A stretch of DNA of 54,310 bases from Selaginella moellendorffii. Lineage: Eukaryota; Streptophyta; Lycopodiopsida; Selaginellales; Selaginellaceae. The translations under genes and the position numbers were made by a program. Numbering within the stretch: position 1 is the stretch's first letter; every line of letters begins with the position of its first letter. The stretch lies in NCBI RefSeq assembly GCF_000143415.4, contig NW_003314277.1:2372711-2427020 (forward strand). The letters run 5' to 3'. Shown piece by piece: positions 43,087 through 54,310 of the stretch. The notes beneath the pieces were generated by a model that was not told the origin of the DNA, did no database searches, and saw nothing but the letters and a program-made list of their open reading frames with translations.

Positions 43087-44400
43087 AGGATTCCAAGGGG
43101 ATGCTGGGCAAGAGGAGTGAGAGAGTCTGCTGGGAGCTTGTCGAATGTACTGGGATCTAAGCACTGCCTTGCAGACGGCACAGGAGTTTGGTGGTTGTAA
43201 CAAGGATCTTTTTTCATATATAATGCTTGCAAAAGGTGGCAGTTAAGTTTTTGAAGTGTTTTGTAAAATTGGGAGAATATTTTGATATATTTGAGTGTGT
43301 ATTTCTTTAAAAGGAGTGGAAGCTTTAAAAACACAGCTTTTCAAAACTTGGTTTGTTTTTTTCTTTCTTTCTTTCTTTCTATTCTTTTTTTCATCTCTCA
43401 TTTTTCAAAACATCTATTTCCGATTTACCTGAAAATCAAAGGCCTACATATGAATGAATGAGTGTTTTGGAAGTTAGCTGTATAGTTCTCTTGTGCTATT
43501 TGACACATTTCTTGTCGCCATTTCCAATGGGGCTTTTGCAAATGCAGGAGGTAAGCTGTAGGTGTGTGTCTGACCTCATCTCCAGATAATGTAAATGCCA
43601 GAGAATATATTTTTTTTTGTGTCTGCTCTTGGATCCAATGCTTGTGAAGGCGCTTGTGTTTTTCTTGCTCATCTGTCTCACGCTCACTGAATAATCATCC
43701 TCTGCCCCCTTAAGAACGCCTTAGCAGTTGATCCACACAACAAAACAAAAATGGCACTACAGTGTACCTGTCAGGTAAAACAAGGGTGACTCAGCTTTCA
43801 TCCATCAGTTAAGCTCTTAGTGATTGAGCTGAGCTCTTGTTATCTCAATTTTGCAACAGCATAGTGAAAAAGGGAAAGGGAAAGTATAGTACCTGAATGA
43901 AGGTGTGTCTGTCTGCTGTGTGTTTTTATTGCCTATCTCCTTTTCTTTGTTTTGCAGTTTCTCTTTCCCTTGTTGGTGGTCACCTGATTGGATCAAAGAG
44001 ATCATTTTCGTGGAGTTGTTTGGCGTGCTTGCTATTGGTTGCATGTGTGCTACAGCTGGCTGGTATATGAGAGCTGCTGCTATAACGTATTGAACTTACT
44101 TTCCACTCATTACAGAGCTTGTCCCAGGCGGGGCTTCAGGTCTACATTCAGGTCAACAAGTACTTAATGACAGTGTTGAGAGCTTGTGGTTTTCACCTCC
44201 AGCTGCTTAAATTGAGCGAACCCGAACATTTGTGATTTGTTTGTTAAAAAAAAGGTACTGTGGTGGAGTCCTCCTGATTGTCCGCTTAGCCCTAGCCATC
44301 TCTACCTAGAACAACAAAGCAACAAACTTAAATAGTTCTCATAAGTTGCTAAATTAAGCCCACCTTTTATCATATTTACTCTTCAATGTTCTTGTACCGC
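43087..44400. other. Spacer
   Basis: It contains a (TTTC)n tract near 43363-43380. A plus-strand frame at 43905-44093 has a hydrophobic end (FGVLAIGCMCATAGWY), but no partner exon or family is recognised. Confidence 0.4.
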
Positions 44401-44812
44401 ATCAAAGGTGTCATTATAAACCCTAGATGAACAGCATTGGCTGTGATGTCAACCTTGGGCCTAATCAGTGAAAGAAAAAGCATTGATGAAAGAGAAAGGT
44501 GGGAGAGATTTCAAAGCATTAGATGAATACCTTGAATCTCATTGCCATCAAAGGTGTCATTATAAACCCTAGATGAACAGCATTGGCTGTGATGTTAACT
44601 CCTTGGGCCTAATCAGTGAAAGAAAAAGCATTGATGAAAGAGAAAGGTGGGAGAGATTTCAAAGCATTAGACGAATACCTTGAATCTCATTGCCATCAAA
44701 GGTGTCATTATAAACCCTGGATGAACAGCGTTGGCTGTGATGTCAACTCCTTCGGCCTAATCAGCGAAAGAGAAAGCATTGGCGAAAGTGAAAGGTGGGA
44801 GAGACAATTGAA
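44401..44812 (-). repeat. Three ~147-bp tandem units made of SDR gene exon-intron-exon pieces
   Basis: Units start at 44401, 44547 and 44695 (periods 146 and 148 bp). Read on the minus strand, each unit has the end of one exon (codons AMRFK), a donor GTATTC, about 68 bp of intron, an acceptor TTAG, and the start of the next exon coding GVDITANAVHPGFIMTPL. The latter is a conserved segment of the short-chain dehydrogenases close to retinol dehydrogenase/TIC32. The unit is thus a circular permutation of the ancestral order. If spliced, each unit would give a 26-codon in-frame repeat. The leftmost unit has a 2-bp deletion that breaks this. Confidence 0.8.
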
Positions 44813-46259
44813 GCCGTTATGATTAAGATGATTTACTTGTCCTACAACAGTGTTGAGATAATTGTTGCATGTTCCAGGTCTCAGCATTGCGCTGGGAGAT
44901 GCAATCGAAGAGCTTAGTAGCACTGGAGGTGTGCCCGACAGCGAGCGGCTGGTTCATATTTCCAAAGAAGCAACAGTCAAATGATTGTAGTAAGAGCTGA
45001 GGTACAGCACTGTATATTCGTGTTTTATTTTTAAAGAGAAGTTAATAGCAGAAACTTCCAACTTTCGAGAAAGCATGGTAGAGAATGTCACTCTTTGAGA
45101 TACGCTTCTGGAGAATCCCTGTTTTTCAAGGCAAGAATCCACCATTCTCTCTTCATTTTCAGTGAGAAATTTGTCTAGCATGACTGAGTAACGACTGCTG
45201 AAATTTATGTGGAAAACTTTAGAACACAGAAGTTACAAGTTGGTCTTTCATTGAGAATCAGCATGTGCTCACTGCCCCATTAGTTTTTTGATAGGATGCT
45301 GTTGGTTGGACAACAAGGACTTACGATATTGTTCTATTGGTTCTTTGGATGAGCAATGCATCAAGGTTCAAGGGTGAAAGTTTTCAATCAGGTCTGAGCC
45401 AGTAAGTAGAGTCTCTTGAGGAAATTGTAAAGGAATGTTACAATCAGAAGTCAAAATTTCCTATAGATTTGGAAATGGAACCTCTGACCTCTTTGTCATC
45501 AGAGCTCCAGTTTTTCAAGCCTTCTGCCAATTCTCTGGATTGATGAGATCTCATCAATCCAACACGCAGCTTTGGCAGCCACAATTATGTCCAGAGAATT
45601 GTTGCTCCTGCCTGTATCATGAGTCCCTTCAATTCCATGTCTCTGCAATTGAGGCACTTGCAAGCTTGCTCAGTCCTTGATTAAAAAATCCATCAATATG
45701 GCCAAGGTAGCCTCTAGCAATACTTGTCTATCTATTCTGAGCAGAAATGCAAAAGTTAATCGTAAGGACTTAACTATTGCCAAGGCATTATTGTTTAGAG
45801 TGAGCTGATGATGTTATGTGGCATCACTGCTAAAGAAATTTAGAACTGGACAAAGCAGTAAAGTGTAAAAATGTGAGCAATTTCCTTGTAATGGTTTACC
45901 TCTTGACAAACTAATTTGTCTTAAAGAGAAATTCAAATAAGAGCTATAAGAAGTTAGTGCAAGTAAAGCAGGAAGGGAAATGCTAATGGTAATAAAAGAA
46001 GGAACTTGGTGCATTGTTCTTGTTTTAAATAAATTTGCAACCATGAACAGTTTGAAATCCAAAAAACATCTTTGAAGATTTAATTTTGTGTAGACCAGCA
46101 TAGCTGGATTCATTGCTAGTATATTCTGAATATATCCATTCATTTACATGTTGTTTGACATGTTGGAGCCCAAAAATGGGAAACAAAGCTTGTGCAAAGC
46201 AAGACCGGAACAGATTAGAGAGAGGAAGAAATCAAGATCTTTGCCCTGGTAGATCTTTT
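44813..46259. other. Spacer with unrecognised exon-like stretches
   Basis: A plus-strand stretch at 44872-44983 (…LGDAIEELSSTGGVPDSERLVHISKEATVK, then stop) looks coding by amino-acid composition, but no partner exon is found. A minus-strand stretch near 45520-45630 is similar. I cannot name either. The remainder is non-coding. Confidence 0.4.
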
Positions 46260-46387
46260 GAGATAATTGCCTGAAAACTGTGAATAGAACTGAACCGAAG
46301 CCCATTGGACCAGGATCATGGCAGATTGGGAGCTTCCAATCTAACCTTCGCACAAAGCAAAATTAATATTCTAGTCAATATGTTTGA

Positions 46388-47951
46388 CTACTTGCGGAGA
46401 AGTGGAACCAATGCAAGTGGACGAGCCCGCATGAGCGTGAACCCGACCCCCTCGCCCACGTCCACCTCTTTACCATCCGGTGTTGTCCAGTTGAACCTGT
46501 AGAGAAGATTGGCGAGAACGAGATGAACAGCAGTCAACCCCAAGTTCATCCCCGGGCAGGATCGCCGGCCAAAGCCAAACGTCATGAGTTCCGTGGCCGC
46601 ATTGAATTCGCTGCTCATCCTCTCCGGGATGAACTCCAGAGGGTTCTCCCAGATGTTTGGATCCCGGCCGATGGCGTAGAGGTTGATCAACACTTGGGTC
46701 TTGGCTGGGATCGTGTAGCCAGCTTCTTCAAGCTTTCATACACGTTGATAACAAATTCAGAGATCTAGCGAGGATCAAACCTTTTAGACTACTTACCTTA
46801 CACTCGGCGGTGGATTCGCGTGGAACCATGAGTGGCGCCGGAGGGTGCTTGCGCAGGGTCTCCTTGACAATCGCGCCGAGGTACTTGAGCTTGGGAATGT
46901 CGGCCTCGCTCACCATGGCGCTACTAGCAGGGATCACGTCGTCCAATTCCTTCTGGGCTTTTGCCAAGATTTGTGGATGAAGAAGTAGCTCCGTGAGAGC
47001 CCATCCTATCGCTGTGGCAGTCGTGTCCAGCCCTGCACTCACAGCATCCTAGCAAGAGCGGCCAGCGAGTTAGTCAACACTCAAGTCAACCCCCAGTCTT
47101 ACCAGCATGAGGCACCGGATGGTAAGGTCTGACATGTTGTCGAGGGAGAGCAAGACGTCCAGGAAGCTCTCGCCGCCATGTCCTTGCTTGGCTATGGAGG
47201 ATCGGTGCTCTTCAATGTGTGCTTGAAGCAAGGCATGGAATTTGGTTGCTAAGGTTCTCAGCTTGGGCAGCGAGAGATCCATCCATTTAAGCCATGGGAC
47301 GTAATCGCCGATGTGTAGCCTCCCGCCCAGCTCGTTCCCCTGGTGGACCAAGCGGACGAAATCGTTGGCACCGAAGGTCCGGCTCGTCCCAAACACGAGC
47401 GTTTGCATGATCTCCAAGGTGAGGACGGTGACCTCCTGGGTTATGTTCACCGTTCTTCCTAGATTCTGGGAGAGCATCGCCAGGAACTTCTCCATCTCCG
47501 CTTGTCTCACTGCCGCAAAGCTCCCCACGCGGCGCGCGGTGAAGAGCTCGAGCGTGCAGATCTTGCGGAGCTCCCTCCATCTCGCGCCATAGCGCGCGAA
47601 GATGAGATCGTCTGGGAGGATCGCCTCGGCAAACGTGAGCGATGGCCGCGAGGAGAAGGTCCTGTCGTGGGACTTGAGGATCTCTTGGGTGATCTTGGCT
47701 GACGAGATGACGATCGTGGGGGTGTAGCCCAGGCGGAGGTAGAAGATCGGGCCGAGCTTCTTGGCGAGATCGAAGAGGATGAGATGCGGCCCGCGGGAAT
47801 TGCTAGCCAGGAGTGGAATGTGGCCGAGGATTGGAAAGGCCCGGGGGCTTGGAGGCATGACATGGGAGCTGCGTGAATTAGATCGATCATAGTAGAAGAT
47901 CACCAAGAAGAAAGAAGCCAAGAAGGCGAAAAAAGCTGTGATGTGCTCCAT
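46388..47951 (-). CDS. Cytochrome P450 monooxygenase (plant A-type)
   Basis: There are three exons: 47951-47103, 47048-46797 and 46732-46388. Introns are 54 and 64 bp, GT-AG, giving 481 residues. All P450 landmarks are present. These are the N-terminal membrane anchor (FFAFLASFFLVIFYY), the proline-rich hinge (PPSPRAFPILGH), WRELRKIC (helix C), the oxygen-binding I helix (SAGLDTTATAIGWA), the ExxR motif (KETLR), PERM in the PERF position, and the heme-binding loop FGFGRRSCPGM with its Cys ligand. It should sit in the ER and oxidise a small lipophilic or phenolic compound with P450 reductase. Sequence style places it in the CYP71 clan; family and substrate are not determined. A partial copy lies at 49863-50262. 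Confidence 0.93.
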
Positions 47952-47974
47952 GGAAGTTTGGAAATGTAGTGTGT

Positions 47975-47984
47975 CCTTATAAAC
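47975..47984 (-). promoter_or_regulatory. TATA box of the P450 gene
   Basis: The minus strand reads TTTATAAGG here, about 25-30 bp before the ATG at 47951, so the leader would be very short. Confidence 0.5.
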
Positions 47985-49379
47985 ACTTCAAATGGTGGAT
48001 GACGCATGGAAACTTCTATAAACTGGAAGCCCTTCCTTGAGAAACAACCTTTCTAAAAAATAAACACGTTAGTTTTCTGATTTAGGCCCGCGTGGCAAAA
48101 AGAAATTGATGATGTGGCGCCGGATCATCTCCTGGTTCGCTCAGGGATGGAGATCTTTTCCTTGTCGCCCCGCCCCATAGCCAGGGCTTGCTCTATCACT
48201 CCCCAGCCGCCAGCCAAAGCTTCCAACGAGCTGAAACCATGGATGATCCCTTGAATCATCCTCACGCTTCCATTTTATCCAAGAACGCAGCCAAGGCTTT
48301 GCTCAAGCACCACTGAGCAAGATCGATGCCCTTGGGGAGGGAAAATTGCCCTTCCGCGGCAAGCTCTCCAAGAGCTCCCAAAGAACATGTATTCATACTT
48401 GGAATTTCTTTTGGCTCAGCCACGCTGTCTCGCCACATTATTCAATCCTTTGGCCAAGAGGGCCTCCACGTTGCAAATCAGAACGAGTTTTAACTGGCTA
48501 CCCCTCCGGACTTGCATCATATTCCTCCGAAAAATGTAAACATGATCTCGCCCTAGATGCTGGAAAGATGCTTTTGAACCTCTTTGCACGGATTATTACA
48601 TTAAACTTCAAACTCCCAAATTATATCCTCATCAACTTAAATCTGCCTTTAGTGATTTTACTGTACAGTGACACTTTAGTTAATTGAGGAACAGCATTAG
48701 AGACTGATTTTAGGTTTAGAATTTGTACATTTCACAATTTTCTGTGTGCTCATGCATGAAATTTGTGTAAGGACGAACGTCCTTTGTCTCACAGCTCATA
48801 AATCACAAAATTCACAGAAGTTGGCCCATTAAATATTGTGGATTCCATGTTGCATTTACTTTTAATTGAGTAATTTTAGTTGAATTTACTCTGGCATAAT
48901 TTTAATTGCGTAGCAATACCAAGTCTCAATAAAAGACGAAGAAAGAAATGAAAGTTTCCAATCCAACCTTCTTAACATGGGAGTCCACGATCACAGCTTC
49001 CCTCAAATCGTTACGCCATCACCGTCAGCCACAGCAGCCGCCTTGCCAAAGCTACAGAGAGATCTCCATGAACGAATCCCCGAAATTCTTCGTCTATCTC
49101 TCGCAAAGCCTCCCTCGGCCGTTGATTAGCATTGCCATTTTGAGGCTCTTCACCCAGATGGTCTTCACGAGTTTCTGTGAGTGAGGAGCACTCGTCTAGT
49201 TGCTGTACCCCTTGATACCTTGAATCCCTGGCAGCCTGGTCCGGCATGCCTGGCGATTGTGAGACTGTGAATCCCATGAGCGAAGCAGTGGATCGCCTGG
49301 ACCATCCGGATGCTGGTCTTCCATGTCATCTTCTGCTTCTAAGCCAGCTGATTTGCCTTCTCGTTGTTGTTTGCCTGTG
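47985..49379. other. Spacer upstream of the P450 gene
   Basis: No gene is supported. The part at 48100-48560 has balanced composition and may be a decayed gene. The part at 48600-48950 is A/T-rich. Confidence 0.4.
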
Positions 49380-49673
49380 TTACTCCAAGTTCTCTTCCAT
49401 TTCTTCACTTTCTTCTTCTTTGGCGTCTAAGTTCGCCTTCCCACGAACTGGTTCATCTGGTGCTGCGATTTCAGTGCTCGCCGGTTGCATATCAGCTTCT
49501 TTTGTGCTGGAGCTTTGCTCCAAGCACGCATCTTGCTTTAGCTCACTAGCCTTTGCTTCTTGTTCTTCCAAACTGAGAAGCTCTGGGCTAAAAAACTCCA
49601 GCATTCCAGTGTTATTCGGCTCCACCTCCATGAAAACTTCTGCAGGAGCTCCTTCCATGTCTCCATGAGTCAT
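49380..49673 (-). CDS. Hypothetical small acidic protein or exon
   Basis: A 97-codon frame starts MTHGDMEG and encodes a strongly acidic, Glu-rich, probably disordered protein (EEQEAKASELKQDA, KEEESEEMEENLE). I recognise no domain. The composition is unlike random translation, but it may be only an exon of a longer gene. Confidence is low. Confidence 0.35.
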   Translation of the reverse strand: MTHGDMEGAPAEVFMEVEPNNTGMLEFFSPELLSLEEQEAKASELKQDACLEQSSSTKEADMQPASTEIAAPDEPVRGKANLDAKEEESEEMEENLE

Positions 49674-49862
49674 ACATGTGCGAAAAGATGGACATAGAGA
49701 AACAAATTTGTTGCACTTAGTTTAGTGCATATTAATGGTAAAATTCCTAGAATATTCAAATAAATTTTGAATGTAAATGTTTAGTTAAGCATATGTTAAC
49801 TGGACTGCAATGACAAAAAAATGGCGGCCTGGTATCCCTCTTGAGAGAGGAAGATTTTTTGA

Positions 49863-50262
49863 GATAATTGCCTGAAAATTGTAGGCTGCTCTTACTTTGT
49901 GCCAAGGTTAGATTGGAAGCTCCCAATCTGCCATGTATCCTGGTACAATGGGCTTCTATTCTAAAGTGTCTTCGTTTATTCCAGTCAATATGTTTCATTA
50001 CTTGCGGAGAAGTGGAACCAATGCAAGTGGACGAGCGTGAGCCCGCATGAGCGTGAACCTCTTTACCATCCGGTGTTGTCCAGTTGAATCTGTAGAGAAG
50101 ATTGGCAAGAACGAAATGAACAGCAGTCATCCCCAAATTCATCCCCGGGCAGCCGTGGGTCTTGGCTGGGATCGTGTAGCCAGCTTCTTCAAGCTTTCAT
50201 ACATGTCGATAAGAAATTAAGAGATCTAGCGAGGATCAAACCTTTTAGACTACTTACCTGAC
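49863..50262 (-). pseudogene. Partial copy of the P450 last exon with internal deletion
   Basis: It matches the 3' UTR start, the end of exon 3, and then, after a deletion, the beginning of exon 3 and the second intron of the gene at 46388-47951. The join lies at about 50150 (next to the SCPG codons), where the segment between PAKTQ and RRSCPG is missing. The copy ends abruptly at about 50262 and an SDR fragment follows. Confidence 0.85.
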
Positions 50263-50500
50263 AGAAAAAGCATTAGACGAATACCTTGAATCTTATTGCC
50301 AGTTCTTTGGCATGGAAAAAGTTCGCGAGCTTGGATTGACAGTATGCTCTAGTGTCGGAGTACCTTTTGGAAGAAAAAAGGAAGAATGTAAGCTCACAAG
50401 AAAAGAGAGTTGTTTGGCGTACAGGTTTAGTCATTAAGGTGTGAGAACTGGATTCCACCGCTGTAAGAGGCGATATGCGCGACAGAGGAGAGATTGACAA
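50263..50500 (-). pseudogene. Short-chain dehydrogenase (SDR) gene fragment
   Basis: The minus strand encodes KRYSDTRAYCQSKLANFFHAKELAIRFK, the region around the catalytic Tyr-x3-Lys motif (Y-C-Q-S-K) of retinol-dehydrogenase/TIC32-like SDRs, and then a donor GTATTC. It joins directly to the P450 fragment on its left. The same exon end is the start of the tandem units at 44401-44812. Confidence 0.8.
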
Positions 50501-50644
50501 ACACTTTCCTTAGCGGTCTCCTTAATTTTGTCCAGTAGCAAGTTTGTGAGAAGAAAATGGCCTAGACATCACAACAAGATAGAAAAGATACGTATGTATA
50601 CACGGAAAATCATGGATTTCTTTTGATCAAGTTCGAATTTTTCC

Positions 50645-51353
<709 letters not shown>

Positions 51354-51570
51354 CACAATCTGCCCAATCGCCCTAAATTTTTTCTGTTGATTTGGATCGT
51401 CATTAAAAAATTGAAGAGTCACCCCTTTGGCACTTGATCTATGCCATCTATTTGAAGTTTTTGAATTTGAACCGTTAGATTATAAGTATATTCAGAAATA
51501 ATATTCTAAAAATGGAATAAAAAACGCTGGATGCCATATGCCAATAGCACGTTTAAATAAGGGAGTACTA

Positions 51571-51800
51571 GCAAAAGTCCCAGCTATGCTGGGAGCATCA
51601 TGTTTATTTCTGATATTTTATTAATTTCAAAGAGTTGTAAGTGTAATTGTAATTTTTAACATAATCATAATTATAAGATATATATTTAAATTTAACATAA
51701 TATTTATATTAAAAATCCTTTCTAAAATTGAATCTATCAACAACACACATCATAACATAATAAATAAAACTCATTACATTATATCATATTTAAAACTGAT
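51571..51800 (+). repeat. Copy of the TIR end of the Pack-type element
   Basis: It matches 40480-40650 and the reverse complement of 41085-41290, starting AGTCCCAGCTATGCTGGGAGC. A partner in inverted orientation is not seen nearby. Confidence 0.75.
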
Positions 51801-52012
51801 TGTTTAGTAAAGTTTTGGATCTTTTATAAATGGAATTGCTCACTGCAGAATCCTATGGCCAGATGAGTCATTTAGAAATTGAGGTTTGATAAATAATGTT
51901 TTCTTTTATTTGAAATTTCTATACAATTGATAAAAAATATTATTACTTGATGATTCATTCAACTTTACAATTTTTCCTCTTAAGAAAGTAAGTATTAATT
52001 AAGTAGACTAAA

Positions 52013-52121
<109 letters not shown>

Positions 52122-52834
52122 CACCTAAACTACAAAAATCTTTTAAACTTATAAAAATATAAATATTATTATGGAATTCAGGAATTCATCTTTTCCTCAT
52201 TTCAAACTGAAAGTTTTGGAATTGCATGATACTAAGTCAAAGATGTTAGGTTAATGTGTTATTTTTCTTTCAAGAACTTTTAATATTTTACATATTTATC
52301 TTTAATATTCCCTTTTTACCTAATATTTATATTTATGCATTTTGACAGTAATATTTAAAATTAGAAGTATTCTATTATTTAATATAAACATTATTTTTGT
52401 CAATATTTTTATATAGACAGAATGCTAATCTGAAATAAGATTATTATCTCTCTATATTCATGTATATATATTTAAAATTAAGGCTTTATAACACTGTTAT
52501 GAATGCTGAAATTTTATTATGATAAATGAATGGTAATGTTTTACTCTATGCTGGGGTAAAGTAGGGTTTGATGATATGTAATCTTTTCTTTATGCTATAA
52601 TTATAATATATCAGAAAATTCATGAATGTTATATAGATAGGTCTAATATAATTAAATTGCAGTTGTTTTTCATGTATAAATGCAATGTAGGATTAAGTGT
52701 TAGAAAATTTTATGATAAAATATAAATCTTAGACTATATCTTAGCCATTTGACAACTCAATAAGTTTAATTTTATTTATGTTTGTATTATTAAGTACCAT
52801 AAGATTACTAATAAAAAATTATTTTACACAAGAG

Positions 52835-52985
52835 TTATAATCATAATTATAATTTTTAACATAATCATAATTATAAAATATATGGGTAAACATAATATAA
52901 TATTTATATTAAAAATTCCTTCTACAATTGACTCTATCACCAACACACATCATAACATAATAAACAAAACTCATAACATTGTATC
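52835..52985 (+). repeat. Partial copy of the TIR end of the Pack-type element
   Basis: It matches the inner part of 51571-51800 in direct orientation (AATTTTTAACATAATCATAAT..., CTACAATTGACTCTATCA) but lacks the outer end. Confidence 0.7.
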
Positions 52986-53682
52986 TTTGATCTTCTATAA
53001 GTGGAATACTCATTATGAGATCCCACTCTTAAGGATGGGTTTAATATGAATGGCTGCATGAGTAAAAATGTAGAAACTTGATATTCTGTAAGAGGAAGAA
53101 GCTAAAGCTTTAAAAGATCATACATGTATATAAATGCTCATGGTGGCAGCTGTAGTGATTATTATTTTGTATTTTTGCTCTATATGACTTACCATATTTG
53201 GTATGATCTATATCATAGACTCGTAGTTTTAGAAAAAAAAAAGTCTATGTACTAAAATTCAAGTTATATTATTAAGATATATGCATATTATTATATTTTT
53301 ATTACAGTATTGATAATTTTAGTGATAATATAATATTATAGTATTAAAATTATACATTAGTGATAATATTATCATTTAATATTTAAAATTATTTATTAAT
53401 TCACATATTTATATGTAAGAAAAAATATATTTATTAAATCTATTCTGTAGCAATGTTTGCCAATACTTAGTAAATTTAAACAATTTGTAACTAATTACAT
53501 TATTACAAATTGTTTTAATCATTCATCAACTTCTACACAATATTAGATTTGAAAGCTCCAACTTGGCTTATACTTAGAAACCTGATACCACACACAACAC
53601 ATTATAAAACAATAGTAGAAAGAAATAAAACATACTTTTTGTTTTCTCGCACATTTTTTCTTTTTAGTGTGAAGTCCAACTA

Positions 53683-54310
53683 TTATTTTTTGGTATCTCT
53701 GTAGCTCTCAAGCTTGCAACGAATCTTCAGATTGTACATCTTTGATCCAATAGAATCCATTACGGTCAAAAAAACAGTATAATCATCATCTTGTAGTGCA
53801 GCCAGCTTACATGCAGGCATCTCTACAATTTCATTAGCATCATCAAATGCAACTGCCCATATATGTCCAGTGCTATCCAGAATACACAAGTGTAGTGCAT
53901 ATTTGAGGTGAATATCTCCAGAATCAGTGTCACAAGAGTTGCATTGCCACATACTTTCCGAAACCTGAGTAACCTTCTTGGCACATTGCCTTCCATTGAC
54001 AACCTTCATGCATGCTGGGTAATAGAAGTCACCAGTCTGGAATTCTTTCACTAACACAATAACACGAAAAATAGCAGAGAACTCAGAAACCTTCAGGTTG
54101 ATAGACAACATCTCAGATACTGTCTTTGTACCAGAAATCACTGCTTTAGAAGAAGAGTTGGTCACATGGACAAATATGGTTGTGTTGTAGCTAGCAACCA
54201 TCCATTCACACAGCCATGAGACATCTTCTAATTCAGGATCAACTAAAAGGTTAGAGCCACCTGTCACTGAAATGGACTTGCCATTGTAATCTGAAATCCG
54301 GCTGCCCTTC
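53683..54310 (-). CDS. RPA1: Replication protein A 70-kDa subunit-like, 3' part (continues past window end)
   Basis: The minus-strand frame is open from the window edge to a stop at 53683. The first residues (GSRISDYNGKSISV..NLLVDPEL) match the end of DNA-binding domain B. The rest is the OB-fold DNA-binding domain C with its zinc ribbon (YYPAC-x8-C, then WQCNSC). RPA70 binds single-stranded DNA in replication and repair together with RPA32 and RPA14. The frame ends at CKLESYRDTKK, somewhat short of the usual C-terminus, which carries the trimerisation helix. Either a 3' exon was missed or the copy is truncated. The A/T-rich setting suggests checking whether it is intact. Confidence 0.8.
   Translation of the reverse strand, partial: KGSRISDYNGKSISVTGGSNLLVDPELEDVSWLCEWMVASYNTTIFVHVTNSSSKAVISGTKTVSEMLSINLKVSEFSAIFRVIVLVKEFQTGDFYYPACMKVVNGRQCAKKVTQVSESMWQCNSCDTDSGDIHLKYALHLCILDSTGHIWAVAFDDANEIVEMPACKLAALQDDDYTVFLTVMDSIGSKMYNLKIRCKLESYRDTKK

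Overview
The window looks like nuclear DNA of a land plant, most likely a lycophyte of the Selaginella type. The evidence is: compact genes with many introns of about 50-60 bp, two long PLS-type PPR genes, plant forms of NUP88, API5, a syntaxin-6-N protein and an INO80/NFRKB-type DEUBAD protein, a plant tRNA-Lys, and AT-rich blocks filled with LTR and TIR transposons. The species is inferred, not proven. All exon-intron models were spliced by eye from GT/GC-AG sites and reading phase. A 100-N assembly gap lies at 39622-39721.

Layout. 1-2333: part of a Ty3/gypsy element (minus strand) carrying a nested TRIM. 2334-4250: AT-rich spacer ending in a tRNA-Pro-like 3' half. 4252-5326 (-): a four-exon gene for a secreted proline-rich protein with a Hedgehog-type Hint (Hog) domain, the most unusual gene here. 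5530-5945: pseudogene copy of the syntaxin gene 3' end. 7690-8210: an unrecognised gene-like fragment. 8479-9819 (-): syntaxin-6-N/t-SNARE-like protein. 10158-13537 (-): long PPR gene. 13727-16506 (+): NUP88. 17117-18772 (+): glyoxal-oxidase-like protein that has lost key tyrosines. 19012-21515 (-): API5. 22430-24215 (+): DEUBAD/NFRKB-like protein. 24216-27617: AT-rich spacer with a MITE, syntaxin gene debris and a long hairpin. 27645-28799 (+): secreted LRR protein. 28927-28999 (-): tRNA-Lys(UUU). 29294-31186 (-): second PPR gene.

31449-36566: a second, full-length but decayed copy of the same gypsy family (174-bp LTRs), interrupted in integrase by a ~509-bp insertion with 17-bp flanking repeats. 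36567-42040: very AT-rich repeats, including a large inverted repeat and a TIR element that has captured a piece of an acyl-activating-enzyme gene. 42041-43086 (+): 5'-truncated aldehyde dehydrogenase. 44401-44812: tandem repeats made of an exon end, an intron and an exon start of a short-chain dehydrogenase. 46388-47951 (-): complete cytochrome P450. 49860-51240 (-): mosaic of P450, SDR and alpha/beta-hydrolase fragments. 51241-53682: microsatellites and AT-rich repeats. 53683-54310 (-): 3' part of an RPA70-like gene running off the window.

The 4-24 kb stretch is a compact euchromatic gene block with mostly housekeeping genes (nuclear pore, chromatin remodelling, apoptosis inhibitor, vesicle fusion, organelle RNA processing). 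No operon-like or pathway cluster is evident. The 31-54 kb part is a transposon-rich zone where gene fragments have been duplicated, shuffled and captured.
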